Positions 50,101 through 61,800 of a stretch of 64,000 bases of DNA are shown one piece after another. Made by a program: the position numbers and the translations under genes. Origin of the DNA: Pelargonium tetragonum (lineage: Eukaryota > Streptophyta > Magnoliopsida > Geraniales > Geraniaceae). The first letter of the stretch is position 1. Each line of letters starts with the position of its first letter. Location of the stretch: NCBI GenBank assembly GCA_036897445.1, contig JAYMTL010000058.1, forward strand, positions 1-64,000, in the 5' to 3' direction. The notes under the pieces were generated by a model. It saw only the letters and a list, made by a program, of their open reading frames with translations, did no database searches and was not told the DNA's origin.

Positions 50101-53100
50101 AGCTCTACCCTTGACTTGAAACTTAGGATAGTCTAGATAAATCCTTGAGTCGCGGAGGAAGGTTCATACAGGATAGATAGTCTTATGATAGTAACTTCAT
50201 ACATACTGAAACTCCGAAACTGGGAATAAATATCAGATAAAGGAAACCCCTGTAAAAGCACACCCTTTACCGCAATTTCTAGGAGCTCTTTACGGAAAAA
50301 CCGGAATCTCCTTCTTTGAAAGGACTCTTACTGGAAATTCGTTACTTTAGCTTCGGTTCCCTACTGCCGTTTTAGGATTTTTATACTTGAAAAAAGGGGA
50401 CTTCTTTACCCCGGCCCGGATAGGCCAGTCTTGCTTGAAATCCCCTAAGACCTTAAAAGAAACCTTGAAATTCTTGATTTAAACTTCCAAAAAACTATAT
50501 TAATATAAAAAAGAACCCACTCTATTAAAAGTTTTTATCTTTTATTCAAATAAAAACTAAAAAGCGAATAAAGATGAAACCAAAAAAGACTCAAGTTTTT
50601 GGGTTGCGAAAACACGACTCATCTTGTGTTGATATTCAAAAGGATAAGGTATCTACCTAAATGAAGGGGCTCTTGTACTGGTTCTAAAGGCAGTTCCTTA
50701 GCAAAAGTAGTTAATAAACCCACGGGCCAGTGCTTGCTAGTAAAGTAAAATTAGGAAACACTTGCTTGTCTACCAATTCCGCTTTCACTTTTAGAATCGA
50801 ACTAAGGACTGACCGAGGGCCCCTTCTTATTGCCTTGCTCTAAATCCTACAAGCTCTCGTTTCAAGTCTTTTTATCTTGCATAAAAACCCAATCTAGATT
50901 CTATTTATGTTTTTCTTACTTTACTCTAGGACCTATAAGTTCACTAATAGCTACACTTTGACCTTATTGATAATACCGGACTTTTTATGTAACCCTGCTT
51001 TACATACTCTTTCTTTCTTACTATCTGGAATTTGAAACATGAGAGTAACTCTTACTTTATACAACTGCACATAAAAGGAACTTTCAGGGAAAATTATAAA
51101 ACCTCTCCCGAATCTAATTAAAAAAAGCTTGGAAAAGGGAATTGCTAGTCCTGAAAGAAGAGAGACGTCTTAGTTAGCAGCCAAAGTCAAAGTAGGGGCC
51201 TTTATAACCTATTGCTCAAGCACAAGGCTGTCCTAAATGTTTCAAGATTGGGACTAAAAACGTACTGCTAGGGATCTGATCAATCCAAAAAGAAGCAAAA
51301 GTTTTCTCTGTAGGATTCGAAAGAATTTAGCATAGTGTGATAAAATACCAATGTCCTTTGTTAAAGTGGTATAGTAAATCCTAGTCTTTCTGGGCTGTTT
51401 CATTTAATAGAGTAAGTGTAGTACAAGCAAGTACCCTTTTTGGTCTAATTTACAGAGAAAGACTCTTTCATTTTGGCAGGACTTTAGCTTTTGTTAAAAC
51501 TTGTATTTTTTTCTTAGACTTATATTATTGAGGAGGTTGCTAGTTATAAATTTATGCCTTTTTTCTCGATAGGGGCTCTTTCTTTTATACGAAAACTTGT
51601 TTCTTATTACACGAGTCTGATTTAACAGGGGGGATAACACTTTGTGGCAAATAGTGTTCTAGCAAAATTCTTTTTGGTAAGTAAGTTACTCGGTTAGTAC
51701 ATAAAAGAGAGCTTACCCTCTATGAGCTAAATAAAGAAGTAAAATGAACGAAGCAAAAGAGAACTTCAGATTCGTATACTGTAGTATACTGCTAGAGAGT
51801 CTTCGATAACAGCCAAGAGAAATCGCTAAGAAGCAGTACAAGAAAGAAAATATAGAGTAAAAAAGGTCAGTAAACTGGTTTGTACTCTATATCTTGCTCC
51901 GTAAGGGTATCTTAATCCAAAGCATTCTTTTTATTCCTCTGCATTTTCGACAAAAAACCTGGCCCAAGTGAAGTTAAACACGTATGGGGAACTTTAAACA
52001 GCGTTTACGTATTCAACAAGGAAGGCCCCGGAAGTAAGAAAATAGGTTGAATCCCCAAGAACCTAAATTTCACAGAAAGAAATTTCATTTAATTAAATAG
52101 AATCCCTTAAGTACGGAGGTAAGTTTTTGGATCGTTAATGTAGTATATAAATAAAAAGGGGACTATCTCTTTATATAGAACACGTAATTCTTGAGTAACA
52201 CTCGTATTTGAGCCGATAAATTCTAATTAGTTATGATTTTGACTTAATATTAAAAAGGAGAAATTAAAGTTATAACTTTTTTCTAAGGGAGTACCCTGAG
52301 TGCTTATAGTTCCTTTTTAATAGCTATGGGGCCCGCCCAGATTTTCTTAAGGCAAGTAGGGGCTCTATCATAAAAGTGAGAAACTCTTTTTTAGTTAAAT
52401 ACCAAATCCCTGACTTTTAGATAAACACCTCTATAATTTTAAGACACAAATTACTCTTTGATCAAAAGCTATATAATATATAAAATTCTTTATTAAGTAC
52501 CCGGCTCTTCCAACAATTTAATAAAAATCTATTTACTTTATTTATACTCTTGTAACTCGCATAAAAAAGAGGTCTTATAATATGTATTAGTATCTAGAGT
52601 ATCTATACTAGAACACACACTCAAGCCACTTAGATATCTATAACCTTTTTCTGAAAAAAAAAAAGGATAAGACCTTACTTTTAGCTTTTCATACCTCTCG
52701 TACTAATTGCCTCTTTTTTCACCTCAATTTAGAAGAAGTGGTTTCATAAAACACTTAAGAGATTCTTAGGAAATAAAGAGAAATTCGGTAGAATCTAGTA
52801 TTCACTCTTTTGTACTGTTCTGGAATTTGAGGTATAATTTTTGCGTATCTTTCTTACTTAACAACAGGGTTACGGGGGAGTGTGCCCCTTAAAAAAAGAG
52901 TCCTCAAGTTAGACTGTGGAAAAAGCCTAAATATCTAGTAGCAATTTCCTGAAAATTATGCAAGATCTCGTATGGGCAACTTTGAATTAGTATGCAACCT
53001 GTGAATGAAAGTTTAGTTTCTTTTTTCTGCTTTCTTTGGAATAACGTGTACAACTCTAAAGATAATACCGAAACAGAAATGACTATTAAGTTACATCCTT

Positions 53101-54710
53101 AAAACAGGAAACTTCTCCTAAAAGGGGCACTCTTAGGTAGTTAGAGTATAAACTAGAACGCTTTACTGCAAAGGTTAAATTTGTATTTAGGATAAAGGAT
53201 TTCCTTACTTTCAATTCAAAGGGAGTGCTATAGCTTTATACCCTATCCTTTTTGCGGTCAGGATGGTAAGCAAGAAATAATGTACAATAGAAATGAAATA
53301 CATTTAGGATAGTTAGTGAAGTGAATGAATCTCTTTAGTATAGTTGGTATAGTTTGAACTTATGTATATCTCAGTGTTATCCGGATAAAGGCCCTTCCTA
53401 CCACATAGATTTTGCCGAGGAGCGATAATGCACTATAGTATATGGATATAGGCGTCTTTATAATATAAACATAACACAAATCGTGTTCTATTTCTTAAAG
53501 TATACTATAAAAAAGTGTTCAAAATCTAAAAAAGAAAGCCTTATTTATCCAATTGATCCAGGAGCTTCTCCAATTTCTGTATAGTTTGAATCACACATAA
53601 ACTAAATTTATAGTTTTTGAAAAGTTAAAGCTTACTGGCAAGTCCGCAGAAGTGTAAAATTTTTTAGTAAGAAACTAAAAAAAAAGCAAAATATAAGCTT
53701 GCAAAAATCTATTAAAGATTGCAGTAAAAGGGGGAATTAAAGTCAGTAAAGTAAATAAGTCAAGGTAAAAAGAGCAGCTCTCGATCAGTAGAAGTTGGTG
53801 TGTCTATCGAGTATATATAACTATTCCTTAACTTTGGTTCCCTTCAGTTGGTAACAAGGACGTATAACTAATCTTATAAGTATCCACCCTTATTATCAAA
53901 ACAAACATAGGGCCTTGAGGAACCTCTCCTTAATTAAAAAAGAAACCAATAAGAACTATAGATTTACGGAAACTCCCCTAGTATCCCTTATTGCAATTAC
54001 TATAACTATTAAACTCTATACTAATAACTAACCTCTAATAAAAAAATTTAAGAGTAATACAGAATACCAAGAAGCTACTTTCCTATATACTATATCTATA
54101 TATATATTCTACGCGCCCTAAGGTAGGTAATACAGAAGCGCTACGTAAGTAGGTACAGGCAACAAGAAGAAATTTTAAAGCTATGCAGAGTACTAAGAAG
54201 ATATATAAAAGTATAGCTGCAAAGAGAAAGTAAAAAAAAGAGGTCATTAGTCAAAGCAATAAAATTCTATTTCAAGGAGTTTAGGTCTCTGTCAGTCTTG
54301 AATATCTTCCCTTTTTAGTCTCTTTCCTAAGGATTTCCTTTTGGCTTTTGGGCGGGGATATCCTACATACATAAATAATTAGAAAGAATTTTATTACACG
54401 TTTTTACTTACTTATCGAGTTGGGAAACAAGGGTCTCTTAGAAGTGAGCCTAAACCAGGAAGTTCAAGTGTCTACAAAAAGGAACAAATTCTATTTCTAT
54501 TATAGCTGCTTTAGGGGTTCTGGGAACTCCAGCCAGTAAGAAAATATATGAGAATTGACTCTAAAAGCCTTGGTTATAAAGACATCACCTTAAGTTAAGA
54601 GACATAGAAACTTTATATAAAAGAAAGTTTATTTAGTGACCTGGATTCTTTTTATTAGCCCTAAAGATTCTTTCTTAATGTACTTAATGTAAAATCGAAA
54701 CGAGCCCTTT
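47161..54710. other. AT-rich non-coding DNA
   Basis: I see no gene and no frame of 60 codons or more. At about 48770-48860 a short plus-strand open stretch reads NSIPPVPHKKKKTILAAKST then GYRKQWK before a stop; it is basic, coding-like and unassigned. Around 48870-49020 the DNA is rich in TATAG-type words. At 53870-54060 the plus strand is A/C-rich, like 19850-20100. GC clumps lie near 48060, 48150 and 51568. Confidence 0.6.
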
Positions 54711-55365
54711 TGTTCCTGTTCCAGAACTTTAAGTTGAATAGGCTGCTAAAGTATAGGTTGCTTTTTCCTATTCTAAGAATTCCCGGGTATTCTAAGGAAA
54801 CCAGTATAGAAACAATAAGATATCGAACCGAGTGTAGGTTACAGGACTTTCAAGGGTACTTTAAGGAGCTACTCATTGAGTTAGGGATTTCTTATTTGAG
54901 TAAAAGTTTTCTTGTTGGACTTTACTTGCGTTTAAGAAGGAGGGTTTCACGGAGTTGCTTTTAGTTTAAAGTAACCCCTTCTAATTGTTTATTTGTATTG
55001 TAATCTTCAAAAAACTTAAATGAAGCACTTTGGTGTAAAGTAGGACCTCCTTTGTAAAAGTTTTTGCAGATACCAGTAAAGTTTCCGGCTTAAGAACCCC
55101 TTTGGACAATTTTTAGGGCTCTCTTATGAGTTTGACTTAGAAAGAAGTAGAGAAATTTGCAATATCCGGAAAATTTTTAGAAATATATTTTTTGTGGAAG
55201 CTTCGTTATACATTGTAGGTAAGTTTTCTTTATATAAATAAGGAAACCTCTCGGTAGATAAACAAAATAGGATTTCCAAAAAATTTTGAAGAATAGAAAA
55301 AAATGTTATAGGAATTCTGAAGTTAATGTTAATCTAAATTACTTCCTTTTCCTGCTTTTTGGGGT

Positions 55366-55379
55366 AGCCCGCAAGGGCT
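55366..55379. repeat. GNRA-loop mini-hairpin AGCCC-GCAA-GGGCT
   Basis: AGCCC (55366-55370) and GGGCT (55375-55379) pair perfectly around GCAA. It is the same architecture as 32207-32220, with no sequence relation beyond the GC stem. Confidence 0.45.
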
Positions 55380-55754
55380 TGTTGTACATTGGAGATTTTA
55401 GTACGCTTGTATTTTACAGTTGCTTTGTATTGCCTACAATCTATTCGATTAAAGTATTAAAGCAGTACACTAATATCACGAGCCCACTTTTGCTCAGATG
55501 GGCACTCCCCGGACTTTTCTATTATTTATACTTCTAAAATAAAGGACTAGCACAATTTAGACGAAATACCTGCCTCTTTTCAGTTACTCAGAACTTTAGA
55601 TATAAGTTTTCCTAAAATAGAAGACTTTGTTTTTGTTTTTATCCTAAAGCCAGGCAAACAAGTGAACACTGTTTTATCATAACTGATCATAACCGAGAGT
55701 GAAAGTGTATACGTTAAGGTTAAGATTTTTAACCTTTTATCAAAAGGGCCCCGG

Positions 55755-55776
55755 TTTAACTTTCAAAAAAGTTAAA
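55755..55776. repeat. Perfect 9-bp hairpin TTTAACTTT/AAAGTTAAA
   Basis: TTTAACTTT (55755-55763) pairs with AAAGTTAAA (55768-55776) around CAAA. It lies 17 bases before another perfect palindrome. Confidence 0.5.
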
Positions 55777-55792
55777 TAAGGAATCTAAATCG

Positions 55793-55810
55793 AAAGAAAG
55801 ATCTTTCTTT
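55793..55810. repeat. Perfect 18-bp palindrome
   Basis: AAAGAAAGATCTTTCTTT reads the same on both strands with no spacer. Purine/pyrimidine tracts make such palindromes more likely, so it may be a by-product of composition. Confidence 0.5.
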
Positions 55811-58800
55811 TTAATAGAAAGGGAATAACCTTCAATTTCAGAGCGTTTGGATTCTTAATTCGCGGAGTATAAAAAAGGGTAACGAACCGGCATCTATGAA
55901 TGAAGCAAGGCTCGTACGGAACGGCATAAAACCTTATTTTAGAAAGTAAGAAGGAGGAGCCTTTCTCCAGTTTTTAGTGTTCTTTTTTCAAGCTATAGAT
56001 ATCCTTTAATATTCAATTTGTCATCAACCAGTTCTACTTAAGACAGCTATACACGTACAAAGCGTGCATTACATTTGAAATGTAGTTATTCGCTTTCTTC
56101 TATTATTCTATACCCACCCAATGACACTATCTCTTGAGGGAAGCCTTTAGGGACATATAAAAGCGTTCTTTTACAATAAAAAAAGGGGCTCGGGATATTC
56201 CTACCTTTTGCGCTTATACACTAACTTACTAGGGCACAACTGTGTACTTATGGGTTTTAACTTCCTTTTATAATCATTTTTGTTTTCTCCTCACGGCATT
56301 TCTTTTTAGATAATATGAAAAGCTTTCTATCTGTTTTAGCTTTGGGGTTTCGCTCAAGGGACTCTTGCTTGTATATCTACCAGAGATTGACTAAATTTAA
56401 GTACATAGGAAAGCCCTACTCGGCAATCCCCGCCCCTGCAGCTATAAATTTTTTGTCCAAAAAGCGCAATCGGGCCGAGAGTTCTTGAAAGGTTTCCCAA
56501 TTATGAAAGAAAGAAGAACTAGATCCTTATTTACTGAACAGCTCCCTTTGAGAACCCCAAGTATAGTTTTCTTTTTCCGAGATTGCAAAATCCTGAAACG
56601 AGTAAAACTCTTGATTTGTAACTGGGACTTCTTTCTTGGGGCTCCTTTACTAAACTATTACCTATTAAATTATAACCAGAATCTATCCTAAGGGGGATCC
56701 CTTGAGAAAGCCCCTAACTATACTCTTTTTCTAGTCTAGAAAGACTTTTAGTAAACAGAAAAGGGAGTGTAAAAGACTTAAATGCCGGACCACTCTCACA
56801 ACACGAGGACCCCCGTATGCAACCAAGCATCTCAGACCTTGTTGACTAACCCTTGGGATTTTTTTTTCTCAAACTAGCGTTTAATATAATAGAGTACTCG
56901 CAAAATCTTTGAACGTAGCCCTTTTCCTTTAGCTGAGATGAGACTCGCAGGGTACCTTGGATCTACGCTCACTTTTCTTTTTGAAAGGGGGATCCAAATA
57001 GAATTTTACACAACGAGGGCTCTTAGCTGACCTAAAAATTTCCGCATGCCGGATTTCCACAGCACCTTATTTGGTTGTCCTATAACTTCCCTTGTGGTGG
57101 GGGTCCTGTGACTCAGTTTATAAAAGGAGCTCCCTTTTTGGTTGTTTTTTGCTTGGTTACTTATACAAATCCTCGGGATTCCCTGCAATTAACTACACTA
57201 CCTAGTAGGATTAGTTGAAGCCGGATGAGCCTTCATAAAGGGCTTTTTAAAGTTTGGTAACTTACAAGTTTGACTTAGATTTTCTGAGAAAAAGCCTTAT
57301 TCTTGGTCTTTGTTTTGACTTAAAAACCCTGCAGAGTTATATACACGAAATTGTATGCAAAATCCCGGATTAAGAAATTGAAAACCAAGTCTAGCTAGTC
57401 TTTACATCTATTTTTTTGAAAGATTTTTTGCTTTTTAGTATTAGTAATAGATGCTATCTTTCTAGAGTACTGGGATTCGTAAGCGGCATCGAGCGTTGGG
57501 AAGCACCTGATTTTCTTACTATACTACTTCAATCAAATTTACGCTTGGCAAATCAAAATTTGAAATCGTGCTCTTGGGTTCAAATCCTATTCGTTTGTCA
57601 ATATACAAAGCACAAAAGTCTTGCCTTTTTTACCAATTGTGATTGTAAAATAGGAGTCCTATTACATAAATACAGGAATCCGCAACTCTCGCGGCACCCT
57701 AAATCCATAGGAAGACGCTCCGGGTTCTTCTAGGTAATTAATAGCAGCTCTACAATTCAGTAACATCTGTTTTATAGACAATAAATTAAAATGTTAAACC
57801 GAGTTTTATTAGTAAACATAGAGAGATTTTTCTCAAATAAAGTATTCACGGGCGGGTTATAGGCCCCTAAAAATCCTAGCTTAGAGTAAAGAAACGCGGG
57901 TTTTGACTCAGAACCTAGGGGAACCCTCCTTTTTACGCAGTACAAGATTAAGAAGGTTGGGCTTTACTTCCCCTGCTTGACTCTAAAACATTTCGAATTC
58001 CTGACCACAACATTAAAAAGAAAAAACTTGATTTTTTTTGTTTCATGTTATAGCGGTTAGCTTAATGTTGTTAATAAAAATCAAATTTTGGAGCCCCCGG
58101 ACCAGTATAGAGTAGGGTCTAATCCTTCTACTTTTGTAGTAAATTCTTTCCTTTTTGAGAGGAGAAACTTCATACCAAGAGTCGACCTTTCGACGAGGCC
58201 TTTTGGAATCCTTAGCTTCCTATATAAAGGCTCCTTTAGTACCCTAAAACTTAGTACAGTCAAGTATTGAAACCCCTTTTCCCCGCAACGTAATATGAGG
58301 CAGGCCCCGAATGTCAAAAAAGAGATTTCCATCTCGGAAACTAAAAATTTATGGCACAAGGATTTCTTGGGAGTTTTCCTTTTGATAGGGACCCTCTTTT
58401 GCCGAGCTATACGAGATTTATAGTATACTGAGTTTACAAGCTTTCTTTTTTCTTGAAGTCAAGGGGAGGCCCGCGCATACTCATTAAAAATTTTTAGAGT
58501 TATAACTTTACAGCTATCTTTCTTCCTCGTAGTACATAAATAGCAGCAATAAAGCGCTTCCCCGGATAAAACTTAGTAAACAAAAATTCTAAACCAACTA
58601 TCATACTTTTCTAATCTAAGGGTAACAAGAACTCTTAACAGCTAGGAGTGACGGGGGATCCGCCTTAGCAAGAAATTAAGACTGTCTAGAATTATTAAAC
58701 TACTCCTATAATATACCTAAGACTCTCTCTATAAATATAGGTGTCATTTTGCTCGCCAATAGAAAGAAATCCGCTGAAGTCTGTGGTGTTCTTCCTTGAA

Positions 58801-61800
58801 AATTCTTTTTGTTATGAAACTCTTATTTATTTTATACTTCCATTTGCTTCTGAAGTGTTTTGCTTTAAGGCTTTTTTATATACAAAAATTCTCACTTTAG
58901 TGCTCTCGTAAATATCAAGACAAATAAAGAGGGGTCAATAACGCTTCAAGCAAGGAAAGGGGTCTATAAATGACAAGATAAAAGTTAACAAACTCAGAGT
59001 AAAGGGTTTGGTCGATGAAAAACCATAAGATAAACAAAGCAATTCCTATCAATTGTATTATACAAAGCTGGGCAGTGATAAGCAATATAAGAAGAGAGTC
59101 TACTTTAGGTTTAGGACGGACTAGGTCTCTTTACAGGTTTGTAATACCTGCCCTCCATAAGACTGAAAAAGATATGGAAAACCAAAGTAAGATGAACTTG
59201 TATTCTTTCTTTCATTTCAACAGGTATTCCCAATCGGAATTCATTAAGTGCCTCGCCTGTTTCCTGGATCCGAAGAGCTGAACTACTTAATTTGGAATTC
59301 CTTTTTTGAAACTAACCTACTACTAGAATTTTTCCTAATTTTATTTTAATTTAAGTAGGAAGTCAAAAGTAATTCTCAAAAAGAAAGAGATTCTAAAACC
59401 TAGTAAATCTTGTTTTTATAAATATAAATGTATAATATTTGCTTTTTTTTCATAAAAAAGTAATAAAGATTAAACTTAAGCCCTAAATAAATGGTCTTTA
59501 TCCCTAGCCTTTTTGATTAGAAAGTATTTACTTCATTTTAACATGTTATTGGGTTCTTTACTTGCGCCTACTTTGATATAGAGGAATCCTTTTCAGGCTA
59601 GTCAGTTAAAAATAACCTGGGCTTTCTAGTTGTTGAAAGGGTTTATGCTCTCTAACTCTAGGAAGTCCTTCTTTTACTGGGGTCCTTTTTCTTAAAAAGT
59701 CTGTTATAAAAGCTTTTTAAATTAAAGAGAAAGGATAGTGCCCATAAATCTAAGTAAGAGATAAAGTAAATTTGGATAAGAAATACAAGAAAGAAAGTGC
59801 AAATAAAACGTAAAAAATGAAGAGGTATCTAAACGGGCAAAGGCATTCTAGATACTTCGGCATTATTCTAATCTTCATTCCTTTTCTTTGACATTCATAA
59901 GACCCTTCTTTTTTCGGATAAAGATCCGCAGGTTCTAAACAAGGACAGGATATACTTTACAAGACAATGTTGAGTTACATCCAAGTTTAAAAAGGACATT
60001 TTAGAGAGAAAAAAGTTTGACTTACCAATCCGGGAAGAGGTAAAACTACAGCAATTCTTTATGGATTAGTGCCTAAACTAAAGAGTTCCTTTTTTAGTGT
60101 TGACATAATTCTAAAAAGCATTTTTTATTCAGTAAGGATAAGGAAGTTTTACTCGGGTCGCAAAGGCCTCAGACATAAAAGCTAATAATAGTAAAAAAGA
60201 TTCGACGTTATAACTTGGAAAGGGTTTTTATATTTCGAGAGAGGGATCCCCAAACGCATGAATAGGGGCTTGGTCCTTACTTAAAGTAACTAAACTAAGA
60301 ACAGGCAAGTAAAAAGCGTTTAACTATAATGCAGAGCTAGATTCTCCTAACTAAAAGGAAATAAGACAAAGTTTCGGGGTTATGGTTAAGCTTTTTTTAA
60401 TAAGTAGATTTTGGTTATTAAAATTTAAGATATCTATAAATTCTTAATATACTAGAATGCTTGACCTTTCCTCCGCTCAAAATCAGGAAGAAGAACTATA
60501 TCTAATCTTTCTAAGGCATTAAGCTCCCATGTCAGTAATTGCGGAGTACAAGAGCAAGATACCCTTGCAAGAACTCCTAAAAGAAAAGGAACTCTCTAAT
60601 TCTTACTCTAATCTAAAATCTAAAGGGGAAATTGATAACTGCAACTACTATAAGTATAATAGGAAGAAGAAAGGGAATACAAGTATAGCTACTTAGTCAA
60701 GGCCAAGAGTTATGTGGTTTACAAGTGTTTCTTATAGGTCTCAAATTCCAGTGAGAGTATAAGTTTGGCTCTATATGAGAGCTAAACTTATACGTTAGGG
60801 CCCTTTTTTTTAAGAATAGAACTTTTTAAATATTCTTTAAAGCGGAGTCCTACTTTGTGCTGTAGAGTTTAAAAGCCTAAAAGAATACGTTGCGTAACTT
60901 AGAACCCTAGTTACTCCCAGACCAGAAAGACTGCCCTATTAAGTTAAGAACCGAATCCGAGCCGGAGAGTGAGAAAATAAAGAAAAAAAGCCTCTCAGGT
61001 AAACTTATTAAGCTAAGCAAGGTTGGAACTTATTCAAGGATAATCAAAAAGAAGAACTTATTGACGAAACAGCAGAGTTCTTAGAGAAATCAGGGGAAAC
61101 TAACTTTAATTAATTGAAGCGGGCTCCCTATCAGTTAGACGCTCCTACAAAAACGATATATAGTAAATAGGAAGATTTTTTATGGGACTTCTTTATAATT
61201 TATTTAACCGTATGCTGAGGAATAACCTATCAAAAAACTCCTTTGTGATAAAAGAAAGAATAGCTTACGGAAAAATTATGTGAGGAGTCTCCTCTTTCCC
61301 TTTACGGATTTTTATTGTCTCTTGAAAAATTATCCCCAACTTATTCTGAAAAAGGTTGGTATTCTTTTAATTTACTGAAACCTTATTTCATTTTAATAAA
61401 GAAACCCAGCCCTGCGTCATTATACTTCACTCCATAGAAAAATGTATACCCACTGCAACTTAAAAACCTCGAATCAACAGGGTTCTTCGAATTTCTTAGC
61501 AAACCCCGGAAAATTTAGTGCTTCCTTTGGCGTAGGAACTTAACTACTTCATAAAAAGTACACCTTATTCTTCTATTCTTAAAAAAAACTGCTTACAAAA
61601 AATGAAGGAGCGACAGGGTCCGGTAGAACTATTTAATTAGCAAGCGGGTGCCCGGGAACTGCCATATTAAAGTCAAATGGAATCCTTCTTAAAAAATGAT
61701 ATCTATTTCTTGTACAGGAGGTACTAACGCAAGAATATGAAGAAAAACTTTTTATTTTAGGGATCCAGTTTTATCAGAAAGAACTAGCTCTTCTTTTTAT

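Noticed and set aside
55895-55930. GGCTCGTACGGAACGGCAT, resembling part of group II intron domain V
   Set aside because: The words are not arranged as a domain V hairpin (no paired 5' arm or GAAA loop), and no exon or intron ORF is nearby.
57416-57733. 105-codon frame
   Set aside because: Opens on TTG, has no recognisable domain, and about one such length is expected by chance.
58081-58359. 92-codon minus-strand frame overlapping a 60-codon plus-strand frame
   Set aside because: Overlapping frames on opposite strands with no conserved features. Treated as chance.
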